Both the position numbers and the translations under genes were made by a program. A DNA stretch of 9,356 nt from assembly GCA_025923175.1 (NCBI GenBank), contig JAICGL010000119.1, positions 1-9,356 of the forward strand, in the 5' to 3' direction. Source of the DNA: Acidimicrobiia bacterium (GTDB taxonomy: Bacteria > Actinomycetota > Acidimicrobiia > IMCC26256 > BP-133). Positions 1 to 6,511 of this stretch are shown here, one piece after another. The notes under the pieces were generated by a model that saw only the letters and a list, made by a program, of their open reading frames with translations, made no database searches and was not told where the DNA came from. Position 1 is the first letter of the stretch; the number at the start of each line of letters is the position of its first letter.

Positions 1-384
1 GATCGCCTGTGGCGGTACTGGTCGCCGAGCTACGAGCCGCCGGTCGAGTTACTCCGTGGGATCAAGGACAAGCTGGGATCGCCTGGCTGTCTCGATGCCG
101 CCATCGCCTATTACCGCCACATGCTGAATCCGCTCAAGCAGGATCAGCGTCTCGCGATCGTCGAAGCGGCCGGCGTCGGCTGGGTGCCCATCCCATCGCT
201 CTATCTCCACGGCGCCGACGACGGGTGCATGGGTGCCGACATCGTCGATCCCGAGGAACTGAAGCCCCTTTTCCCGGGAGGGCTGGAAGCCGAGATCCTC
301 CCGGGGGTCGGCCACTTCCTGCACCTGGAGGACCCGGCCAAGATCAACGGCCGGATCGTCGAGTTCCTTCGCGCCACGTCGTGA
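1..384 (+). CDS. Alpha/beta hydrolase, C-terminal part (5' end outside window)
   Basis: Frame 1 is open from the first base to a TGA at 382-384, giving 127 residues of the C-terminal part of an alpha/beta-fold hydrolase. The piece has the late landmarks of the fold: a beta-strand followed by LHGADDGCMG (about 205-234), whose aspartate pair at 217-222 is where the catalytic acid sits, and GVGHFLHLEDP, whose histidine at 313-315 is the likely catalytic base. The ending, in which a short helix leads to IVEFL, is typical of epoxide hydrolase/haloalkane dehalogenase-like members. The nucleophile elbow lies upstream of the window, so substrate and reaction class cannot be assigned. A methionine codon at 121 is internal, because clear protein-like sequence continues upstream of it. 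The stop overlaps the start of the next gene by four bases, implying co-transcription and probably translational coupling. Confidence 0.88.
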   Translation, partial: DRLWRYWSPSYEPPVELLRGIKDKLGSPGCLDAAIAYYRHMLNPLKQDQRLAIVEAAGVGWVPIPSLYLHGADDGCMGADIVDPEELKPLFPGGLEAEILPGVGHFLHLEDPAKINGRIVEFLRATS

Positions 385-1976
385 CGTCGACGGCCGGCGA
401 GGCCGCCGCCCGTCAGTGGGACGCCGTCGTCGTAGGCGCCGGCCACAACGGGCTGACTGCAGCCGCCTATCTCGCCCGGGCGGGAAGGTCGGTCCTCGTG
501 CTCGAGCGGCGGGGCCAACTCGGAGGAGCCTGCACGCTCGAGACACCGTTCGCCGACGAGCGCTTCGTGATGAGCCCCTGCGCCTACCTCGTCGGGCTGC
601 TCCACCCGCTGGTCGTCGAGGAGCTCGGTCTGCGCCGGCGGGGCTACCGCGTGCAGCCGGTCGATCCGCACCTGTGGACCCCGTTCGAGGACGGCACCGC
701 GCTGACGCTGTGGGACGACCCGGCCAGGACCGCCGCCAGCGTGGCCGAGGTCGCTCCGGCGGACGTCGAGGGTTACCTCGCCTACGAGGCCCTCTTCGGT
801 CGGATCCGCCGGGCGCTGCGCGGCGACTACACCGACGGCACCGACACGTGGTTGGGCGCCTCGCCGAGCCGGGCCGAGCTCGAGGAGCGACTCGGGCACG
901 ACTCCGAGCTGATCGAGATTCTGTTCCACACCCCGATCGCCGACGTCATCGAAGGCCACGTGGCCGACGAGCGCCTCCGCACCGCCCTCCACGGCCAGGG
1001 CATCATCGGCACCTTCGCCGGGCCCCGGGATCCCGGCACCGCCGCCGTCCACGCCATGCACTCGACCGGCACGCTCGACGGGAAGCCGGGCGCCTGGGGT
1101 TACGTCGAAGGAGGAATGGGGCGGGTTTCGCTCGCGCTGGCCGAGGCAGCAGAGGAAGCCGGCGCCGTGATCATGACCGGCGTCCCGGTCGCCGCCATCC
1201 TGCCCGGCGGGGACGACGGCCCGTCGGTCGCCCTGGAGGGCGGTGAGATCATCAGGGCCGGAGCGGTGGTGAGCAACGCCGACCCGAAGAGGACGCTGGC
1301 GCTGTGCCAAGCGGCGGGCGGCGACCTTCCGCCGGGTTTCGTCGATTTCGCCGAGAAGGTCGACGGGTGGCGCAGCGAGAGCCCGGTCATCAAGATCAAC
1401 TGCGGCCTCGCCCGCCTGCCGAACTTCACGGCCGCCGCCCGGGCCGGCTACGAAGGGCCGCCGCCCTACCGGGCGATGGTCACGATCTCGACCGGCACCG
1501 ACACCACCCAGGCGGCCTGCGAGGCGGCCCGGCGCGGGGAGCCGTCGCCGGCGTGGTGCGAGCTGTACTTCCAGACCGCCTACGACGAGAGCGTGGCCCC
1601 ACCGGGCAACCACACCATGAGCGTGTTCGCCCAGTACGTGCCCTACCGGCTGGACAGCGGCGACTGGGAAACCCGTCGCGACGAGATCGCCGACCGGGTG
1701 ATCGGCGAGATCGCCCGCTTCGCCCCCGACGTGGCCGACTGCATCGTCGAGCGCCAGGTCCTCGGCCCGCCCGACGTCGAAGCCCGCATCGGCCTCACCG
1801 GCGGCCACATCTTCCAGGGCGAATGCCTGCCGGAGCAGATGTGGGACCGGCGCTTCGGCCCGGGCACGCCGGTCCCTGGCCTCTACCTTTGCGGCGCCGC
1901 CACCCATCCCGGCGGCAGCGTCATCGCCGCCAACGGGCGCAACGCGGCAATGGCCGTCCTCACACAGTCTCGATAG
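381..1976 (+). CDS. Phytoene desaturase-like / PYROXD2-type FAD-dependent oxidoreductase
   Basis: This is a 531-residue flavoprotein of the phytoene dehydrogenase-related family (COG1233 type). The N-terminus has a Rossmann dinucleotide-binding motif, VVVGAGHNGLTAAAYLARAG (residues 16-35), followed by VLVLER with the ribose-binding glutamate at residue 42, then GGACTLE. The C-terminus carries the second FAD-contacting segment, GLYLCGAATHPGGSV followed by NGRNAA. The GHNGL form of the motif and the LTGGHIFQGE segment near the C-terminus resemble the PYROXD2 branch more than true carotenoid desaturases, and no carotenoid genes are nearby, so the substrate is unknown. The GTG start at 381 was chosen because it overlaps the hydrolase stop as GTGA and sits about 13 codons before the Rossmann strand. 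No Shine-Dalgarno is obvious, which fits translational coupling. The frame stays open far upstream (to 9), but there it only shadows the hydrolase. The 3' end overlaps the convergent HIT gene by 17 bases. Confidence 0.9.
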   Translation: MTSTAGEAAARQWDAVVVGAGHNGLTAAAYLARAGRSVLVLERRGQLGGACTLETPFADERFVMSPCAYLVGLLHPLVVEELGLRRRGYRVQPVDPHLWTPFEDGTALTLWDDPARTAASVAEVAPADVEGYLAYEALFGRIRRALRGDYTDGTDTWLGASPSRAELEERLGHDSELIEILFHTPIADVIEGHVADERLRTALHGQGIIGTFAGPRDPGTAAVHAMHSTGTLDGKPGAWGYVEGGMGRVSLALAEAAEEAGAVIMTGVPVAAILPGGDDGPSVALEGGEIIRAGAVVSNADPKRTLALCQAAGGDLPPGFVDFAEKVDGWRSESPVIKINCGLARLPNFTAAARAGYEGPPPYRAMVTISTGTDTTQAACEAARRGEPSPAWCELYFQTAYDESVAPPGNHTMSVFAQYVPYRLDSGDWETRRDEIADRVIGEIARFAPDVADCIVERQVLGPPDVEARIGLTGGHIFQGECLPEQMWDRRFGPGTPVPGLYLCGAATHPGGSVIAANGRNAAMAVLTQSR

Positions 1977-2400
1977 CGGCCCGCACACGAGCGGCCACCT
2001 CGGCGGCCTCCTCGGGCGACTCGTATTTCTGCCTCGGCCAGAAGAACCCGCGCAGCCCGTCCTTCTTGTGACGGGGGATCACGTGGACGTGAAGGTGGGC
2101 GACACTCTGGGAGATGCGGTTGTTGTTGGCCACGAACGTGCCGTGGGCACCGAAGCCTGCTTCCATGGCCGCCGCCACCCGGCGGGCGACGGAGAACACG
2201 GGCACCAGCAACCGGTCGGACAGCTCCGGCAGCGTCACCACATGCTGACGGGGGATCACCAGCGTGTGGCCCTTGAACACCGGGCGGTGGTCGAGAAAGG
2301 CCACCACGTCGGCGTCGGAGTAGACGACGTGGGCGTCGGCGGTGGGGTCGCCGGCGACGATGGCGCAGAATTCGCAGTCTCCGGGCAAAGGCTCCGACAA
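1960..2400 (-). CDS. HIT family protein (histidine triad nucleotide hydrolase/transferase)
   Basis: This is a small cytosolic protein of the histidine triad superfamily, whose members hydrolyse or transfer nucleotidyl groups (AMP-lysine, AMP-NH2, Ap4A-type substrates). The diagnostic motif HLHVHVIPR is encoded at about 2071-2097, with the three histidines at residues 102, 104 and 106. The N-terminal CEFCAIVAGD contains the CxxC seen in many zinc-binding bacterial HIT proteins, followed by a conserved-looking FLDHRPVFKGHTLVIPRQH core. Start choice is uncertain. TTG at 2400 gives 146 residues, TTG at 2388 gives 142, and GTG at 2496 gives 178. The longest form adds an Arg/Pro-rich low-quality extension and would begin upstream of the likely promoter box at 2426-2431, so a TTG start is preferred. 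None has a strong Shine-Dalgarno, and a short-leader mRNA is likely. The gene converges on, and overlaps, the FAD oxidoreductase and diverges from the cupin gene. Confidence 0.88.
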   Translation of the reverse strand: MSEPLPGDCEFCAIVAGDPTADAHVVYSDADVVAFLDHRPVFKGHTLVIPRQHVVTLPELSDRLLVPVFSVARRVAAAMEAGFGAHGTFVANNNRISQSVAHLHVHVIPRHKKDGLRGFFWPRQKYESPEEAAEVAARVRAAIETV

Positions 2401-2425
2401 ATGGGGGAGGCAGGTGAAGCTCCCG

Positions 2426-2431
2426 AGCCTA
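2426..2431 (-). promoter_or_regulatory. Putative -10 box for the HIT gene
   Basis: Read on the minus strand, this is the same TAGGCT box within TCGTAGGCTC, about 25 bases upstream of the TTG codon at 2400, and it shares the central TTCGAA as a possible -35. If real, transcription would start near 2419, which rules out the GTG at 2496 as the translation start. This is a motif-based inference. Confidence 0.35.
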
Positions 2432-2475
2432 CGAGCCCGGCCCGGCCAAGTTCGAAAGGCCCGCCCCCGCGGTCG

Positions 2476-2481
2476 TAGGCT
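2476..2481 (+). promoter_or_regulatory. Putative -10 box for the cupin operon
   Basis: TAGGCT lies 35 bases upstream of the cupin ATG, with a plausible start of transcription near 2488 and a leader of roughly 29 bases that contains the strong Shine-Dalgarno. The nearest -35-like element is the central TTCGAA, 19 bases upstream, which is a weak match and a long spacer. This is a motif-based inference. Confidence 0.35.
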
Positions 2482-2500
2482 CTGTGGCCTGGGCACCTTT

Positions 2501-2510
2501 GGGGGAGGGT
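2501..2510 (+). promoter_or_regulatory. Ribosome binding site deciding the cupin start
   Basis: GGGGGAGGGT lies six bases before ATG 2517. It is the strongest purine-rich Shine-Dalgarno-like run in this neighbourhood and favours the ATG over the in-frame GTG at 2484. Confidence 0.7.
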
Positions 2511-2516
2511 CACAGC

Positions 2517-3062
2517 ATGAACCGAAACAAGTTCGTCGCTCTTACGTGGGCCGCAGTCAGCTTGGCCGGTGTGACGGCCGCCATCGCCACCGAGCCGTCA
2601 GGGAAGATCAGCCGCAACGAACTCGCCGTCGGAAACGTCACCGACAAGATCGATATCCAGCGATCCGAACCAACGGATTTCCACATCCACATCGTCACCA
2701 TCGAGCCGGGCGGGAACTCCGGGTGGCACACCCATCCCGGCCCCGAGTACTCGGTCGTCAAGGCCGGGGAGATCGTCCTGGAGCGGGCGCCGAACTGCGA
2801 TCCGATCACCCTCAAAGCCGGTCAGGGGTTCTTCACTCCGGGCGGGACGGTCCACATGGCCCACAATGACGGGAAAGAACCGGCCGAGATCTACGTGACC
2901 TACACGGTTCCGGCCGGCACGACCGTCCTGCGCGGGGACGCCGACGCACAGTGCGCAGCGGAGGCAGAGTCCCCCGGGGATACCGAGCCCCCCGATAACA
3001 CCGAACCACCCGACAACACCGAACCACCCGAGACGACTGAGCCACCCAAGAAGAGCAAATAG
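2517..3062 (+). CDS. Exported cupin-domain protein with TEPPDN-repeat tail
   Basis: This is a 181-residue single-domain cupin. The N-terminus (residues 1-24) is a short basic stretch, a hydrophobic core and an AIA end, consistent with a Sec signal peptide cleaved before TEP, so the protein probably acts outside the membrane. Cupin motif 1 is GGNSGWHTHPGPEYSVVKAG (residues 65-84), giving metal ligands His71, His73 and Glu77. Motif 2 is GQGFFTPGGTVHMAHN, with His113 as the fourth ligand. The metal-binding set is complete, so it may be a small metalloenzyme or a ligand-binding cupin, but the substrate is not recognisable. After the barrel comes a Pro/Glu/Thr-rich tail of TEPPDN repeats ending in KKSK, which looks like a disordered spacer or a wall- or matrix-interacting segment. 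Its stop lies seven bases before the acyl-CoA dehydrogenase start, so the two are probably one operon. Confidence 0.87.
   Translation: MNRNKFVALTWAAVSLAGVTAAIATEPSGKISRNELAVGNVTDKIDIQRSEPTDFHIHIVTIEPGGNSGWHTHPGPEYSVVKAGEIVLERAPNCDPITLKAGQGFFTPGGTVHMAHNDGKEPAEIYVTYTVPAGTTVLRGDADAQCAAEAESPGDTEPPDNTEPPDNTEPPETTEPPKKSK
2982..3047 (+). repeat. 18-base tandem repeat encoding TEPPDN
   Basis: Three 18-base units (2982-2999, 3000-3017, 3018-3035) plus a partial fourth (3036-3047) encode TEPPDN, TEPPDN, TEPPET and TEPP in frame at the end of the cupin gene. The second and third units differ little at the DNA level, as expected for recent slippage or duplication. Copy number may vary between strains (inference). 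Confidence 0.85.
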
Positions 3063-3065
3063 GAG
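3061..3065 (+). promoter_or_regulatory. Ribosome binding site of the acyl-CoA dehydrogenase
   Basis: AGGAG overlaps the last bases of the cupin stop codon (TAG at 3060-3062) and is followed after four bases by GTG at 3070. It identifies that GTG as the start and suggests coupling to cupin translation. Confidence 0.7.
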
Positions 3066-3069
3066 TCAC

Positions 3070-4700
<1,631 letters not shown>

Positions 4701-4704
<4 letters not shown>

Positions 4705-5147
4705 ACTGCACGATCGACCGCCACCAGGTGAAGGACACGCTCTCCCGCGTCGCCACGACACTGCATACGCAGCTCATCCGCCGGACGGGCGGCAGGTTCG
4801 GCGGTCAGATGTTCAAACGGCCGATGATCCTGCTCACGACCACTGGCCGGATCAGCGGCCAGCCCCGCGTCACACCGCTTCTCTGCCACCCGGACGGCGA
4901 CCGGTATCTCCTCATCGGCTCCAACGGCGGCGACGACCGCACGCCGCAGTGGGTCCAGAACCTGCTGGCCAACCCCGAGGCCAGCATCGAACTCGAAGGC
5001 GAGACGATCCCGGTGCGGGCCACGATCGCCACACCCGAAGAGAAGAAGGTTCTCTGGCCCAAGGCCACCGCCGCCTACAAGGGCTACGACGGCTACCAGC
5101 GCCGGACATCCCGCGACATCCCGGTCGTCATCCTGACCAGGCGCTAG
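4701..5147 (+). CDS. F420-type nitroreductase-family deazaflavin-dependent oxidoreductase (DUF385/Ddn-like)
   Basis: This is a 148-residue protein of the deazaflavin-dependent nitroreductase (Ddn, DUF385) family, a split beta-barrel group common in Actinobacteria that uses reduced coenzyme F420. Recognisable segments are LLTTTGRISGQPRVTPLLC (residues 44-62), the cofactor phosphate-binding stretch of the family, then a DGDRYLLIGSNGG strand, WVQNLLANPEASIELEG, and the ending AYKGYDGYQRRTSRDIPVVIL, characteristic of this family's C-terminus. Substrate is unknown; relatives reduce quinones or nitro compounds. The ATG at 4701 overlaps the acyl-CoA dehydrogenase stop by four bases, with GGAAG seven bases upstream, so it is the last gene of the cupin-dehydrogenase operon. 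It could act on an enoyl or quinone product, but this is a guess. Its TAG stop shares a CTAG tetramer with the stop of the convergent binding-protein gene. Confidence 0.9.
5144..5147. other. Shared CTAG stop-codon overlap of convergent genes
   Basis: The palindrome CTAG provides the TAG stop of the plus-strand F420-type gene (5145-5147) and the TAG stop of the minus-strand binding-protein gene (5146-5144). There is therefore no room for an intergenic terminator between the two operons. Confidence 0.9.
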
Positions 5148-6511
5148 ATCTTCCCCTGCTCCCGCCACTTGTCAAAGATCGGTTTGATCTTGGCCTCGGC
5201 GGCCTTGGCTGCATCCACGGCGCTCATGTCGCCACGTGCGGCGGCCGCGAACATCTGCGAAATGAGCGACGTCTTGACGACCTCGTCGATCGCGGCGTTG
5301 GCGTGGCCCGGGTATCCGAGGTTGGTCGTCCATTCGGCGGCGGCGGCCAGCAGTCGGTACTTGTCCTGAGGCACGGCCTGGGCATCGCTGGCGAGCACGC
5401 TGGCAAGATCGCCGACCGCGCCGGGGAACGATGGGAACTGGAGGAATCGGCTCTGGACGAACGGTTGGCGATAGTCGGTGACCAGGTCAACGAGGAACCG
5501 CTTCGCCGCCTCCTGATTTTCGGAGAACCTCCAAATCACGTAGATACTCACCGTGTAGGGACCGAGCCTGGACCGGGGCCCCTGAGGCACGGGAAGGAGG
5601 CCGGTCTTCCCCGCCAATTCGGGATCCTGCGTTTCCAACGCCCGGATCGCGGCGATGGAGTTCACGATCAGCGATCCTCGGCCGGACACGAAATAACGGT
5701 TGTTCGAGGTGATGTCCCAGTTGAGGACCTCGGGCAACATGGCTGACTGGTAGAGGGAGGCCCCGACCTTCACCGCCGCGACGGTGGCGGGGCTGTTGAT
5801 AGCCACGCGACCTTCCTCGTCCTGGACAGAGGCGCCGTAGCCGTGCATGAGGCCGAGCAGGATGGTGTTGGCTTCGGCGTCATCACCCAAACCGATACCG
5901 ATTGGGTGGCCGAGGGCCTTGAGCCGAGTACCGGCGGAAATCAGGTCCTCCCACGAGTTGGGAAGCTGTCCGATGCTGCCCCAGAGATCAGTTCGGTAAT
6001 GGATAGGGCTCTGGCCCCAGAAGTCTGAGACTCCCAAGTACTTCTTCGTCGTCGGGTTGAACACGCTCCGTTCGACGTGGGGAGTCATCCTCCCAACCTT
6101 CGCCTCGACTGCTTCGATGATCTCCCGATGATCGATGACGTGGTCTTCGAGTGGCGACGGAGACGAGAGGACGAACTGAAACAGATCGTGGCCTCGCTGC
6201 GACGCGGCCTCGGATTCGGCGTGCGCGGCCAGCTGATTGATGTCGAAATGATCGACGACGACCTCGATCTCGTTCCGCTCTCCCCAGGCCTTTGTGTACT
6301 CCTCATCGAACCAGCGGTCGTAGCCGGCGACGTAGTTGTTCCACTGGGCGATCCGCAGCGTCGGCTTCCCCTTGGCGCCGCCGTCGGTTGGCGCCGTACG
6401 TGCCGGCTTCGCCGGGTCGGACCCGCCGCAGTGCGCTCCCGTCGTCAGTAACGCCGCGCCACCAGCGGCGAGCCGGAGGAAGTCACGCCGGGCGAGGTCG
6501 CGGTCGCTCAC
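5144..6511 (-). CDS. Tat-exported extracellular substrate-binding protein (ABC-type, bac_1/bac_8-like)
   Basis: This is a 455-residue periplasmic-type solute-binding protein. The N-terminus has a twin-arginine signal, ARRDFLRLAAGGAALL (residues 7-22), followed by TTGAHCGGSD. Cys28 is where a lipoprotein cysteine would be, but the preceding GAH is a poor lipobox, so lipidation is doubtful. A Pro/Thr/Gly linker (residues 32-49) precedes the two-lobe domain starting at PTLRIAQWNNYVAGYDRWF and running to a helical C-terminus, AAEAKIKPIFDKWREQG. The size and pattern fit extracellular binding proteins of carbohydrate/polyamine type, but the ligand cannot be read from sequence. GTG at 6511 was chosen because it overlaps the kinase stop (GTGA) and has AGGA five bases upstream. 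An in-frame GTG at 6529 would add six residues. No permease or ATPase gene follows, and the next gene is convergent. Coupling to the kinase suggests a sensory role (inference). Confidence 0.9.
   Translation of the reverse strand: MSDRDLARRDFLRLAAGGAALLTTGAHCGGSDPAKPARTAPTDGGAKGKPTLRIAQWNNYVAGYDRWFDEEYTKAWGERNEIEVVVDHFDINQLAAHAESEAASQRGHDLFQFVLSSPSPLEDHVIDHREIIEAVEAKVGRMTPHVERSVFNPTTKKYLGVSDFWGQSPIHYRTDLWGSIGQLPNSWEDLISAGTRLKALGHPIGIGLGDDAEANTILLGLMHGYGASVQDEEGRVAINSPATVAAVKVGASLYQSAMLPEVLNWDITSNNRYFVSGRGSLIVNSIAAIRALETQDPELAGKTGLLPVPQGPRSRLGPYTVSIYVIWRFSENQEAAKRFLVDLVTDYRQPFVQSRFLQFPSFPGAVGDLASVLASDAQAVPQDKYRLLAAAAEWTTNLGYPGHANAAIDEVVKTSLISQMFAAAARGDMSAVDAAKAAEAKIKPIFDKWREQGKI

Larger units (their letters stand above)
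2425..2482. promoter_or_regulatory. Dyad-symmetric divergent promoter region
   Basis: A perfect 10-base inverted repeat occupies 2425-2434 (GAGCCTACGA) and 2473-2482 (TCGTAGGCTC). A TTCGAA palindrome lies exactly at its centre (2451-2456). The region separates the divergent HIT and cupin genes. Each arm contains TAGGCT, reading outward toward its own gene, and matches the TANNNT form of actinobacterial -10 boxes. The repeat, its symmetry and its position are directly visible. Promoter function is inferred, and the dyad could equally be a repressor operator. Confidence 0.5.

Noticed and set aside
9..380. Upstream extension of the oxidoreductase frame to position 9
   Set aside because: The extra residues are Arg/Pro/Gly-rich and lie over the real hydrolase frame; the Rossmann fold starts just after the GTG at 381.
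201..1988. A long open frame (about 595 codons) on the minus strand opposite the hydrolase and the FAD oxidoreductase
   Set aside because: Same explanation: the plus strand carries unmistakable flavoprotein motifs, while the antisense product shows only compositional bias.
2401..2496. N-terminal extension of the HIT protein to a GTG at 2496
   Set aside because: The added residues are Arg/Pro-rich and unlike HIT N-termini, there is no ribosome binding site, and the extension covers the symmetric promoter region.
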